A DNA stretch of 64,000 nucleotides, from NCBI RefSeq assembly GCF_900110575.1, contig NZ_FOEF01000002.1, positions 310,001 through 374,000 of the forward strand. Reading direction: 5' to 3'. Each line of letters begins with the position of its first letter. The first letter of the stretch is position 1. Below are positions 52,135 through 61,661 of this stretch, piece by piece. The position numbers and the translations under genes were made by a program. This DNA is from Amycolatopsis saalfeldensis. Its GTDB lineage: Bacteria; Actinomycetota; Actinomycetes; Mycobacteriales; Pseudonocardiaceae. A model generated the notes under the pieces. It was not told the DNA's origin, did not search any database, and worked only from the letters and a program-made list of their open reading frames with translations.

Positions 52135-52140
52135 TAGGCT
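52135..52140 (+). promoter_or_regulatory. -10 element for leaderless tetR
   Basis: TAGGCT, six bases before ATG 52147; faces the minus-strand -10 19 bases away, so the two divergent promoters overlap. Confidence 0.55.
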
Positions 52141-52146
52141 TTTCGC

Positions 52147-52809
52147 ATGACGGTGGACGGGACGGGCGAGGACCTGCTGCGCCGCGCGCGGGCCAGCGAG
52201 CTGCCGGACGAGGGGTCCGAGCGCATCCTCGGCGCTGCGCTGGAGCAGGCGGAGGACTTCGGCCTGCGGCGGTTCACCATCGACGACGTCGCCCGCCGGG
52301 TCGGACTGTCCCGGGTGACGATCTACCGGTACTTCCCCAAGAAGGACCAGCTGCTCAACGCGCTGCTGATGCACGAGCTGCGCCGGTTCCTGACCAAGGT
52401 CGACGAGGTCGTCGCGAAGCATCCGCGCCCCGAGGACAAACTCGTCGAGGGGCTGCTGTTCTGCCTCGGGTTCCTGCGCGGGCACCGGCTGCTGAACCGG
52501 CTGCTGCGCACGGAGCCGGAGCTGATCCTGCCGCACCTGACCACCCAGGCGGGCGGGGTCGTGGCCGCGGCCCGGGCCTGGATCGCCGGCCTCATCCGGG
52601 CCGAGATCGCCGCGGACCACCTCGACCTGCCCGACCGCGACGTCGACAGCGCGGCCGAACTCCTCGTCCGCGTCGTGCTGTCGCTCGTGCTCACGCCCGA
52701 GACCGTGCTGCCGCTCGATTCCCCCGCCGAACGGCGGCGCCTGGCGGAGCTGTACCTGACGCCGATCGTGCGGGCCCTGCGCCCCCATCGGGACCACGCC
52801 GGCAGCTGA
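52147..52809 (+). CDS. TetR/AcrR-family transcriptional regulator
   Basis: 220 aa, ATG. DNA-binding domain RILGAALEQAEDFGLRRFTIDDVARRVGLSRVTIYRYFPKKDQLLNALL (about 27-75), followed by an all-helical ligand domain. The start is leaderless. The 42-bp region shared with the divergent diiron/BVMO operon holds both promoters and a small palindrome, so this protein very probably represses both until a ligand, perhaps the oxidised substrate, binds. Confidence 0.94.
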   Translation: MTVDGTGEDLLRRARASELPDEGSERILGAALEQAEDFGLRRFTIDDVARRVGLSRVTIYRYFPKKDQLLNALLMHELRRFLTKVDEVVAKHPRPEDKLVEGLLFCLGFLRGHRLLNRLLRTEPELILPHLTTQAGGVVAAARAWIAGLIRAEIAADHLDLPDRDVDSAAELLVRVVLSLVLTPETVLPLDSPAERRRLAELYLTPIVRALRPHRDHAGS

Positions 52810-52962
52810 GGTCTGCCCGGAAGTCCATTCCCCTGTGGACGCTCGGAGTAGTCACAGCGACAGGTTTCAGACAAAACGCGGGCCAGGGCTGGACCGGTTC
52901 CGATCGGCTTCCCACACTCGGCGGGCAGTGGGTTTCTTTCCCCCGACCTTGGAGGAGTTCCG

Positions 52963-54090
52963 ATGCGTCGAAGAATCACCCTAGCGCTGGCCGGTGCGGC
53001 CGTGCTCACGGCGAGCCTCGCCTCGGTGGTGGCACCCGCCGCCACCGCGCAGGCGTCCCCCGAACTGCTCGCCGCCATGCAGCGCGACCTCGGCCTGACC
53101 GCCGGCCAGGCGCAGGCCCGGCTCGGGCAGGAGCTGGCGGCGTCGAAGCTGATGCCGGCCGCGCAGCAGGCGGCCGGCGCGGCCTACGGCGGCGCCTGGT
53201 TCGACCCGGCCCTGGGCAAGCTGGTCGTCGGCGTGACGGACCCGGCCGCGGCCGACGCCGTTCACCGCGCGGGCGCCGAAACCGCCCCGGCCCGAATCAG
53301 CGCGGCGGCGCTGGACAAGGCCAAGGCGGCCATCGACGCCTCGACGAAGACGAAGCCCGCCCCGGCCCAGGTCAGCGGCTGGAGCACGGACCAGCGCACC
53401 GGCAGCGTGGTCGTCAGCCTCCAGCCGGGCGCGCACGGCGCGGACGTCGACGCCTTCCTCGCCCGCGCCCGCGCGGCCGGGCCAGTGACCGTCGCGACGG
53501 AGCCCCGGCCGCAGACGTTCTCGGCCGGCACCGTCGGTGGCGATCCCTACTACATCAACGGGAACACGCGCTGCTCGATCGGATTCTCGGTGAACGGCGG
53601 GTTCGTCAGCGCCGGGCACTGCGGCGGCGCGGGCAGCTCGGTGGTCGGCTGGGACGGCTCGGCGATGGGCACCTTCGGCGGCTCCTCGTTCCCCGGCAAC
53701 GACTACTCGATCATCAACATCGGCAACGGCTGGTGGACCGCCCCGGTCGTGCTCGGCTGGGGGACGGTCAGCGACGTGATCGTCCGCGGCTCCTCGGTCG
53801 CGCCGGCCGGGTCGTCGATCTGCCGATCCGGCTCGACCTCGCACTGGCACTGCGGCACCGTGCTGACGCTGAACGACACGGTCAACTACTCGCAGGGCGC
53901 GGTCTACCAGGTCACCCGCACCAGCGTGTGCGCCGAGCCCGGCGACTCCGGCGGCTCGTTCATCACCGGTGACCAGGCCCAGGGCGTCACCTCGGGCGGC
54001 TACGGCGACTGCACCGCCGGCGGCAACACCTGGTTCCAGCCGGTGAACGAGATCCTGCAGACCTACGGGCGGTCCCTCGTCACGGGCTGA
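52963..54090 (+). CDS. Secreted S1 family serine protease (alpha-lytic/streptogrisin type)
   Basis: 375 aa, ATG with GGAGGAG upstream. Signal peptide to about 31 (VVAPAATAQA), then a prodomain (about 32-185) with the alpha-lytic pro-region segment (AAYGGAWFDPALGKLVVGVTD). The mature protease begins around TVGGDPYYINGNTRCS. Catalytic triad H219 (SAGHC), D247 (GNDYS) and S329 (GDSGGS), with disulfide cysteines nearby (SIGF..AGHCG). Extracellular protein degradation; folding needs the propeptide. Own promoter, own terminator. Confidence 0.95.
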   Translation: MRRRITLALAGAAVLTASLASVVAPAATAQASPELLAAMQRDLGLTAGQAQARLGQELAASKLMPAAQQAAGAAYGGAWFDPALGKLVVGVTDPAAADAVHRAGAETAPARISAAALDKAKAAIDASTKTKPAPAQVSGWSTDQRTGSVVVSLQPGAHGADVDAFLARARAAGPVTVATEPRPQTFSAGTVGGDPYYINGNTRCSIGFSVNGGFVSAGHCGGAGSSVVGWDGSAMGTFGGSSFPGNDYSIINIGNGWWTAPVVLGWGTVSDVIVRGSSVAPAGSSICRSGSTSHWHCGTVLTLNDTVNYSQGAVYQVTRTSVCAEPGDSGGSFITGDQAQGVTSGGYGDCTAGGNTWFQPVNEILQTYGRSLVTG

Positions 54091-54137
54091 CCCGGGCGAC
54101 GGTGCCGGGCACCGTCTCGTGTCCACAGTGGAATCCC

Positions 54138-54173
54138 AGGCCGGCCCTGCGCCATTCGGCGCAGGGCCGGCCT
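54138..54173 (+). terminator. Terminator after the S1 protease gene
   Basis: 16-bp perfect arms (AGGCCGGCCCTGCGCC at 54138-54153, complement at 54158-54173) around ATTC, 48 bases after the stop. Confidence 0.85.
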
Positions 54174-54276
54174 GTCAAGCGGCGGATGCGGTGGTTTCCG
54201 CTGGCCACATCCGGACAGCTTTGGCCCCGTTCGTTGTTTTCCGCCCGGCCGTGGCGGTAGACAGATCCCGGCTGGG

Positions 54277-54288
54277 TGAAACGTTTTG
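54277..54288. promoter_or_regulatory. LacI-type operator candidate upstream of GH78
   Basis: TGAAACGTTTTG, with perfect core AAACGTTT centred on CG, 20 bases before the GH78 ATG. GAAACGTTTC-like sites are common LacI-family operators. Confidence 0.45.
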
Positions 54289-54307
54289 ACAACGGCGGGA
54301 GACGTTC

Positions 54308-57300
54308 ATGCGCCGGTCGGGATTTTCGGGTTCGGCCCGGGTCTGGTTCGGCGCGCTGGCCGTGGCGCTCGTCGCCGCGGCGGTGCCCGCCCTCGCGTCC
54401 GCGGAGCCGGAGACGGCCCACGGACGGCCGCTCGCACCGACGGCCCTGCGCGCCGGGGGACAGGCCGCCGACGCGCTCATCGACAGCCCGCGTCCGAAGT
54501 TCGCCTGGACCGTGAACGACTCAGGCCGGGCGGAAACCCAGACGGCGTACCAAATCCGGGTCGACAGCGCCCACAGCCACTGGGACTCCGGCCGGGTCGG
54601 CTCGGCCGATTCGATCGACGTCACCGGTCCGGCCTTGGCGAGTAACCAGACCTACGAGTGGTCCGTGCGGACGTGGAACCGGGAAGGCGCGGAGTCCCCG
54701 TGGTCGGCGCCCGCGCGGTTCGACACCGGTCTGCTGAACCCGGCCGACTGGTCCGCGTGGTGGCTTCAGGCCGACGACGGCGCGCTCGTCCGCGGCCGCT
54801 TCGACGTGGCCAAGCCGGTCGCCCGCGCGCGGCTGTACTTCGGCGCGCAGGGGATCGCCGAGCCGCACCTGAACGGCGCGCCGGTCGAACCGGACCGGGT
54901 GCTCGACTCCTCGGTCACCGACTACGCCTCCCGCGTGCTCTACCGCGACTTCGACGTGACGAGCCTGCTCAAGCCCGGCCCCAACGCGCTCGCGTTCATG
55001 ACCGCGAAGGGCCAGTTCGCCGGGCGTCCGACCCTCGTGGCCCAGGTCGATGTCACCTACACCGACGGCTCCTCCGCGCAGTTCGGCACCGGTCCGGACT
55101 GGAAGACCCACGCCGGCCCGATCACCGCTGACGACTTCTACAACGGCGAGTCCTACGACGCCCGCCAGGAGATCCCGGGCTGGGACTCGGCCGGTTTCGA
55201 CGCGGGCGCCTGGCCCGCCGCCCACGCCGTCGCCCCGGCTTCGCACCTTCAGAGTCTCGCGGTGGGCAAGCCGGTGACCGCCTCGGACACGACCACCTGC
55301 TGCGGCTGGTCCCCGGCGGCCGCGACAGACGGCATCGACGGTTCCTCCGACGCGTCGGAGGGCTACCACTCGGCCATCGAACCGGCCGCGGACGCCACCA
55401 AGTGGGTGCAGACCGACCTCGGCGCCTCGCAGCGGCTGGGCTCGGTGTCCCTGTTCCCCGCGCGTCCGACGAACGATCCGGCGGGTGACTTCGCCGGCGC
55501 GGGATTCCCGGTGCGCTACCGGGTTCAGGTCGGCGACGACCCCTCGTTCGCCACCTCGGTGACCGTCGCCGACCGGACCGGCGCGGACCAGGCCAACCCG
55601 GGCACCGCTCCGGTCACCCTGCCCGCGGACGTCACGGGCCGGTACGTGCGGGTCACCGCGACGAAGCTGCCGTGCATCGGCACCAGCTGCACCTTCCGGC
55701 TGGCCGAGATCGGCGTCTACGCGCCGCATCCGGCGGTGACCGACAGCGGCCTCACCCAGCTGCAAGCGGACCCGTCCCCGGCTACCCGCGTGGTCGCGGA
55801 CTTCGCGCCGGTCAAGGAAACCCGGCCGGCCGCGGGGGTGCGCGTCTACGACTTCGGCCAGAACCGCACCGGCCAGGCGACGCTGAAGGCCGCCCAGCCC
55901 GCCGGGACGACCGCGGTGCTGAAGAAGGGCGAGATCCTCGACGCGGCCGGGCGGGTCTCGACCGCGAACATCAGCTTCAGCGCCACCGACACGCAGCGGC
56001 AGACTGACCGCTACACCTTCCGCGGCGGCGGCACCGAGACCTACCGGCCGCACTTCAACTACGCCGGGTTCCGTTACCTGGAGCTGACCGGAGTCCCGGA
56101 CGACGCGGCGGTCACCGTGACCGCGCAGGAGATCCACACCGACGTGCCGGCGACCGGCGCGTTCAGCACCTCCGACCCGGGGCTCGACAAGATCCGGGCC
56201 GCCGTCGCGCAGACCCAGCTGAACAACCTCGAGACCATGCCGATGGACTGCCCGACCCGGGAAAAGCACGGCTGGCTCGGCGACGCGGGGGATTCGGACC
56301 AGGAGGCGCTGGCCGGCTTCGACCTCCAGTCGCTGTACGGCAAGTGGCTCGGCGACATCGTCACCAGCCGCAACGCCGACGGCAGCGTGCCTTCGGTCGC
56401 GCCCACCGGCGGCCGCACGGACTGGCGCACCGACCCGGCCTGGGGCACCGCGTACCCGCAGATCGTCTGGGACTCCTACACCCAGTACGGCGACACCGGC
56501 CTGCTCGCCACGCATTACGCGGACGTGCGAGCCTGGGTGGACTACCTCGGCACGATCAGCGACGGCGACCACATCGTGGTCAACGCGCCGACCTCGTGGG
56601 GCGACGACTGGCTGTCGACGGTCAGCACCCCGCACAGCTACTTCCAGACCGGCTTCTCCTACCTCGACACGACCCTGCTCGCGAAAATGGCCACGGCGCT
56701 GGGGAAAACCGCCGACGCCGCGCACTACACCGCGCTCGCCGGGCAGATCGCGGCCGGCTTCCTCAAGCGCTATTTCGCCCCGGACACCGGCGTCTTCGGC
56801 ACCGGCACCCAGCTTTCGTACGCGCTGCCGCTGGTGTTCGGGCTCGTCCCGGCCGGCCGGGAGCAGGCCACCGCGGACCGGCTGGTCGCCGACCTCGCGG
56901 CGCACCGGAACCACGTCACCACCGGGTTCGTCGGCACCACACTGGTGTTCCAGGCCCTGGGCCGCTACCAGCGCAACGACGTCGCGCTCGCGATCGCCCA
57001 GCGCACCGACTACCCGAGCTTCGGCTACATGGTCGACCAGGGCCCGGGCACGATCTGGGAGAAGTGGGACAACTCCTCGGCGCCGGACGGGACCTCGTCG
57101 AAAGACCACATCGGACTCGGCGGCGCGATCGGGCAGTGGTTTTACCAGCAGCTGGGCGGAATCCAGCCGGGCGCGCCGGGCTACCGCGAGTTCACCCTCG
57201 CGCCCGCCGTGGCCGGCAACCTGACCCACGCCTCCGCGAAGCAGGAGACAGTCCGGGGCACGATCCTCAGCTCGTGGCAACGGGACGGCAGCACGCTGAC

Positions 57301-58237
57301 CTACCACGCGACAGTCCCGGTCGGGGCGACGGCGACCATCCGGCTGCCGTTGCCGGGCGGCAAGCAGTCCTCGGTGCGAGAGGGCGGCCGCACGATCTAC
57401 GGCCACGCGGCCCAGCCCGACCCCGGGCTCGCCGTCGGCGCGGCCGACGATGAGGCGCTGACCCTGACCGCGGGCTCGGGTGACTACACCTTCACCGTCA
57501 CCCCGCCGCAGACCCCGTTCACCCAGCTCAGGCTGACCGCCGGCACCCCCGCCGCGATCACCTCGGGCGGCGGTGGCGATGTCCCTGTGGTCCTGGAGGG
57601 CCGCTCCACCGCCGCCGGTTCGGCGACGCTGGGCGCCCAGGCCCCGGCCGGCTGGACCGCGACGGCCACGCCGGACCGGATCCCGTTGTTCCCGGCCACT
57701 TCCACGGCCTCGGCCACGGTTCACGTCACCGTGCCGGCCGGCACGAAGAGCGGCCTGTACCCGGTGACGATCACGGCGAAGGCACCGGGCGGCGCGAACG
57801 GGACGGCCACGGTCACCATCCCGGTGTTCGGCAGCTGGGCGAGCGGCACCACGGCGTCGGCCTCGAGCGAGCACCCGCCCAACACCGTCGACGGTGCGAC
57901 GCGGACGTATGTCGCGGCCAACGCCGTCGACCACGACCTGGCGACCTTCTGGAACGACGACACCGACAACGCGTACCCGGACACGCTCACCGTGACGGCC
58001 CCCGCCGCGACCGCGTTGACCGGCGTCGGCTTCGCGTCCCACCCCGACGGCGTGCCGACCGACTTCACCGTGTCGACGTGGGACGGCGCGCAGTGGGCCG
58101 AGCAGGCGCACGTGACCGGCAATGCCTCGGTGTACCGGTGGGTGCCGTTCGGCGCGCCGGTGACCACGAACCAGGTGCGGATCGTCGTTTCGGCCGCACA
58201 GAACAGTTACACGAGGATCGCGGAGGTGACGCCGTGA
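54308..58237 (+). CDS. Secreted GH78 alpha-L-rhamnosidase with discoidin-like domains
   Basis: 1309 aa, ATG with GGGAG upstream. Signal peptide to about 32 (ALASAE). Then the Bac_rhamnosid N and concanavalin-like domains (WSAWWLQADD ... ESYDARQEIPGWDS), an inserted F5/8-type C (discoidin) domain (about 320-475, ASDTTTCCGWSPAAATDGIDG ... FRLAEIGVY), the (alpha/alpha)6 catalytic domain with DCPTREKHGWLGDAGD (from D647), WDSYTQYGDT and GTIWEKW, a NEW3-like region and a second discoidin domain at the end. Releases rhamnose from plant or bacterial glycosides. Stop overlaps the GH3 start (GTGA). Confidence 0.92.
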   Translation: MRRSGFSGSARVWFGALAVALVAAAVPALASAEPETAHGRPLAPTALRAGGQAADALIDSPRPKFAWTVNDSGRAETQTAYQIRVDSAHSHWDSGRVGSADSIDVTGPALASNQTYEWSVRTWNREGAESPWSAPARFDTGLLNPADWSAWWLQADDGALVRGRFDVAKPVARARLYFGAQGIAEPHLNGAPVEPDRVLDSSVTDYASRVLYRDFDVTSLLKPGPNALAFMTAKGQFAGRPTLVAQVDVTYTDGSSAQFGTGPDWKTHAGPITADDFYNGESYDARQEIPGWDSAGFDAGAWPAAHAVAPASHLQSLAVGKPVTASDTTTCCGWSPAAATDGIDGSSDASEGYHSAIEPAADATKWVQTDLGASQRLGSVSLFPARPTNDPAGDFAGAGFPVRYRVQVGDDPSFATSVTVADRTGADQANPGTAPVTLPADVTGRYVRVTATKLPCIGTSCTFRLAEIGVYAPHPAVTDSGLTQLQADPSPATRVVADFAPVKETRPAAGVRVYDFGQNRTGQATLKAAQPAGTTAVLKKGEILDAAGRVSTANISFSATDTQRQTDRYTFRGGGTETYRPHFNYAGFRYLELTGVPDDAAVTVTAQEIHTDVPATGAFSTSDPGLDKIRAAVAQTQLNNLETMPMDCPTREKHGWLGDAGDSDQEALAGFDLQSLYGKWLGDIVTSRNADGSVPSVAPTGGRTDWRTDPAWGTAYPQIVWDSYTQYGDTGLLATHYADVRAWVDYLGTISDGDHIVVNAPTSWGDDWLSTVSTPHSYFQTGFSYLDTTLLAKMATALGKTADAAHYTALAGQIAAGFLKRYFAPDTGVFGTGTQLSYALPLVFGLVPAGREQATADRLVADLAAHRNHVTTGFVGTTLVFQALGRYQRNDVALAIAQRTDYPSFGYMVDQGPGTIWEKWDNSSAPDGTSSKDHIGLGGAIGQWFYQQLGGIQPGAPGYREFTLAPAVAGNLTHASAKQETVRGTILSSWQRDGSTLTYHATVPVGATATIRLPLPGGKQSSVREGGRTIYGHAAQPDPGLAVGAADDEALTLTAGSGDYTFTVTPPQTPFTQLRLTAGTPAAITSGGGGDVPVVLEGRSTAAGSATLGAQAPAGWTATATPDRIPLFPATSTASATVHVTVPAGTKSGLYPVTITAKAPGGANGTATVTIPVFGSWASGTTASASSEHPPNTVDGATRTYVAANAVDHDLATFWNDDTDNAYPDTLTVTAPAATALTGVGFASHPDGVPTDFTVSTWDGAQWAEQAHVTGNASVYRWVPFGAPVTTNQVRIVVSAAQNSYTRIAEVTP

Positions 58238-61002
58238 CGCGGCGTGGAGCAGCTCTGATCGCGGCCGTGCTGATCGCCGGCACCGCCTTGCCCGCCACAA
58301 TTCCCGCCACCGCCGAGGCCGCTTCGACGCCGGGCTGCCCCTGGGTGGGCTCGACGGCGCCGATCGGCACCCGGGTCGCGCAGGTCCTCGGGCAGATGAC
58401 GCTCGACCAGAAGATCACGATGGTGCACGGGACGGCGACCGGCGGCTACACCGGCCGCGTCGCGGGCAACGACCGGCTCTGCGTGCCGTCGCTGAAGATG
58501 GAGGACGGCCCGCTCGGGGTGAACCTCGGCAACACCACTCAGCTGCCCGCCGCGTCTTCCGTCGCCGCCTCGTTCGACTCCTCGCTGGCCAAGACCTACG
58601 GGTCGGTGATCGGCGCCGAGGACAAGGCCAAGGGGGTCGACGTCGACCTCGGCCCGACCATCAACATCGTCCGCGACCCGCGCTGGGGCCGGGCGTTCGA
58701 GTCCTACAGCGAGGACCCGTACCTGGCCGGGCAGATGGGCGCCGCCGACATCGAGGGCGTGCAGTCCCAGGGCGTGATGGCGCAGGTGAAGCACTGGGCG
58801 GTCTACAACCAGGAGACCAGCCGCAACACCACCGCCGACAACGCGGTGATCGACGACCGCACCGTGCACGAGATCTACGCCAGCGCGTTCGGCACGGTGG
58901 TCGACCAGGCGAAGCCGTCCTCGGCGATGTGCTCCTACTCCTCGATCAACGGCACGTACGCGTGCGAGAACTCCTACCTCGACGCCATCCTCAAGCAGGA
59001 CTTCGGCTTCGACGGCTTCATCACCTCGGACTGGGGCGGCACGCACAGCGCGGCCGGCTCGGCGAACGCCGGGATGGACATGGAGATGCCCGGCCAGGAC
59101 TTCTTCGGCACCGCGTTGAAGACGGCCGTCCAAAATGGACAGGTACCGCAGTCCCGGCTGGACGACATGGTCGGCCGGATCCTGCGAGAGGAGTTCCGCT
59201 TCGGGCTGTTCGAGCACCCGTCACCCGACACCCCGGGCGCGCCCGCGTCGACCCCGGCGCACCTCGACGTGGCGAAGAAGGCCGCCGAAGACGGCACGGT
59301 CCTGCTGAAGAACGACGGCGGCCTGCTGCCACTGGACTCGGCGAAGGTGCACTCCATCGCGGTCATCGGCGACGGCGCGGGCAAGAACACGCTCAGCTCC
59401 GGCGGCGGCAGCGCGCACATCGCGGGCACCGGCACCGTCACGCCGTTCGACGGGATCAAGGCGCGCGCCGGATCCGGCGCCACGGTGGCCTACGCGCAGG
59501 GCAACCTCGGCCAGGGCAGCGCGCTCCCGGCGATCGAGAGCGACTACCTGACACCGCCGTCCGGCACCGGCCACGGCCTGCAGGGCGCCTACTACCCGAA
59601 CACGGACTCGTCCGGCGCCCCCGCCGTCACCCGGACCGACCCGCAGGTCGACTTCACCTGGACCGGCACGACACCCGCGCCCGGCCTGCCCGCGACGAAC
59701 TTCTCGGCCAAGTGGACCGGCGCGCTCACCCCGCCCACGACCGGCACGTACACCCTCGGGCTGACCAGCGACGACGGCAGCAGGCTGCTGGTCAACGGGC
59801 AGACGGTGATCGACAACTGGGGCGACCACGGCGCGGCCACGAAGACCGCGCAGCTCCCGCTCACCGCGGGTCAGCCGGTGCAGGTGGAGGTCGACTACTA
59901 CCAGGGCGGCGGCGACTCGACCGTCACCCTCGGCTGGCTGCCCCCGGGCCAGGACCCGGTCGGGGAGGCGGCCGCGCTCGCCGCGAAGTCCGACGTCGCG
60001 GTCGTCTACGCCAACGACTACGAGTCCGAGGGCAGCGACCTCGCCGACATCAGCCTGCCGGCCGACCAGAACAAGCTGATCGACGCCGTCGCGGCGGCCA
60101 ACCCGAACACCGTCGTCGTGCTCAACACCGGCTCCGCGGTGACCATGCCGTGGCTGGCGAAGGTCAAGGGCGTCTTCGAAGCGTGGTACCCCGGCCAGGA
60201 ATCGGGTAACGCCATCGCTTCGCTGCTCTTCGGCGACACCACGCCGTCGGGCAAGCTCCCGGTCACCTTCCCGGCGTCGCTGGACCAGGTGCCCGCCTCG
60301 ACGCCACAGCAGTGGCCCGGCGTCGACGGCAAGGTCCAGTACTCGGAAGGGCTCGACGTCGGCTACCGCTGGTACGACCAGCAGAAGCTCGCCCCGCTCT
60401 ACCCGTTCGGCTATGGCTTGTCCTACACCAGCTTCCGGTTCTCCAACCTGAAGGTCGACGGCCCCACACTGGGCGAGAACGGGCGGATCCAGGTCAGCGC
60501 CGACGTCACCAACACCGGCGCGCGGGCGGGCTCGGAGGTGGCGCAGCTCTACCTGGGCGACCCCGCGGCCACCGGCGAGCCGGGCAGCCAGCTCAAGGGC
60601 TTCCAGAAGGTCGATCTCCAGCCGCAGCAGACGAAACGGGTGCAGTTCGCCGTCACCGCGCAGGACGCGTCGTACTGGAGCAGTGACGCGCACGCGTGGG
60701 CACTCGGCGCCGGCCAGTACACCGTCCGCGTCGGCGACTCCTCGCGGAACCTGCCGCTTTCGGGTGGCTTCCGCGTCGACCGGACGTCCGGGCCGCGGTT
60801 CACCAAGGTGACCGCGCCGGCGATCGCGACCGGCGGCAAGACGTTCGCGGTGACCACCACCTTCACCAATGGCGCCACCGAGCCGGTGCGCGACGCCGTG
60901 ACCAGCCTTTCGGTGCCGAAGGGCTGGACCGCGACGCCGCGCACCCGGCGCTCTCGCGGACCGTCCGATCAGGACAGACGGTGGCCACGACCTGGTCGGT
61001 GA
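58234..61002 (+). CDS. Secreted GH3 beta-glucosidase with PA14 domain (frameshifted)
   Basis: Readable for 922 codons from GTG 58234, which overlaps the GH78 stop. Signal peptide to about 28 (ATAEAA). GH3 N domain (RWGRAFESYSEDPYLAGQ; nucleophile D266 in ITSDWGG), an inserted PA14 domain (about 455-560, LQGAYYPNTDS ... DDGSRLLVNGQTVIDNW), GH3 C domain (NTGSAVTMPWL, YPFGYGLSYTSF) and FnIII-like domain. Near 60944-60946 the frame changes and the tail becomes RRSRGPSDQDRR before a stop at 61002; the expected sequence continues in another frame to 61661. Catalytic parts are intact, so the truncated enzyme could still work. Confidence 0.88.
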   Translation: MTRRGAALIAAVLIAGTALPATIPATAEAASTPGCPWVGSTAPIGTRVAQVLGQMTLDQKITMVHGTATGGYTGRVAGNDRLCVPSLKMEDGPLGVNLGNTTQLPAASSVAASFDSSLAKTYGSVIGAEDKAKGVDVDLGPTINIVRDPRWGRAFESYSEDPYLAGQMGAADIEGVQSQGVMAQVKHWAVYNQETSRNTTADNAVIDDRTVHEIYASAFGTVVDQAKPSSAMCSYSSINGTYACENSYLDAILKQDFGFDGFITSDWGGTHSAAGSANAGMDMEMPGQDFFGTALKTAVQNGQVPQSRLDDMVGRILREEFRFGLFEHPSPDTPGAPASTPAHLDVAKKAAEDGTVLLKNDGGLLPLDSAKVHSIAVIGDGAGKNTLSSGGGSAHIAGTGTVTPFDGIKARAGSGATVAYAQGNLGQGSALPAIESDYLTPPSGTGHGLQGAYYPNTDSSGAPAVTRTDPQVDFTWTGTTPAPGLPATNFSAKWTGALTPPTTGTYTLGLTSDDGSRLLVNGQTVIDNWGDHGAATKTAQLPLTAGQPVQVEVDYYQGGGDSTVTLGWLPPGQDPVGEAAALAAKSDVAVVYANDYESEGSDLADISLPADQNKLIDAVAAANPNTVVVLNTGSAVTMPWLAKVKGVFEAWYPGQESGNAIASLLFGDTTPSGKLPVTFPASLDQVPASTPQQWPGVDGKVQYSEGLDVGYRWYDQQKLAPLYPFGYGLSYTSFRFSNLKVDGPTLGENGRIQVSADVTNTGARAGSEVAQLYLGDPAATGEPGSQLKGFQKVDLQPQQTKRVQFAVTAQDASYWSSDAHAWALGAGQYTVRVGDSSRNLPLSGGFRVDRTSGPRFTKVTAPAIATGGKTFAVTTTFTNGATEPVRDAVTSLSVPKGWTATPRTRRSRGPSDQDRRWPRPGR

Positions 61003-61661
61003 CCGCCGCGCCCGCCGCGGCGCCCGGCCCGGCGAACCTCGCGGGCACCACGCGGTACGCGGGCGGTTCGACCGGTGCCGGGACGGCGACCGTGCAGGTG
61101 TCCTACCCGAGCCTGGCCGCCGCGTACACCGACGTCGGCGTGACCGACGACGCGAACCCGGCCCCGGGCAACCTCGACGGCGCCGGCTTCAGCTTCTCCG
61201 CGCAGGCACTCGCTTCCGTCGGCGTGAGCCCGGGTGGCCAGGTGCACTCCGGCCCGGCGACGTTCACCTGGCCGGCCGTCCCGGCGGGCCAGGCCGACAC
61301 CGTGACGGCCGCCGGCCAGAGCATCGCCCTGCCCGGCTCGGGCTCGGCGCTGTCCTTCCTCGCCGCCGGCACCAACGGCACCCAGAGCGGCCCGGTGACC
61401 GTGACCTACACCGACGGCACCACGTCCACCTCGACGCTCACCGTCGCGGACTGGTACGCCAACCAGGCCGTCGACGGCTGCGTGCTGGTGGCCACCGCGC
61501 CGTACTGGAACCGGCCGGCGGGGAGCACCTACCCACACGATCAGAAGGTGAGCCTGTACGCGGCGTCGGTGCCGCTCACGGCGGGGAAGCAGGCCGCCTT
61601 CGTGACCCTGCCGGTGGCCAAGCAGCTGCACGTGTTCGCGACGGCGTTCAGCGGGGCCTGA
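60945..61661 (+). pseudogene. Out-of-frame C-terminal part of the GH3 beta-glucosidase
   Basis: Continues the gene above in a different frame: PALSRTVRSGQTVATTWSVTA (NEW3-type domain), then a galactose-binding-like module (YTDVGVTDDANPAPGNLDGAGFSFS ... LHVFATAFSGA). Restoring one C to the CCC run at 60944-60946 gives a single frame of about 1,142 codons (T-P-A-L-S across the join). Either a natural frameshift or a sequencing error in a homopolymer. Confidence 0.85.

Noticed and set aside
49590..52809. Diiron/BVMO genes as part of a secondary-metabolite cluster
   Set aside because: No PKS, NRPS, terpene or RiPP gene within the window; flanks are an unknown membrane protein and a protease. Kept only as an oxidation module.
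54521..58300. 1259-codon open frame antisense to GH78
   Set aside because: Shadow of the rhamnosidase; no recognisable domain and no ribosome binding site.
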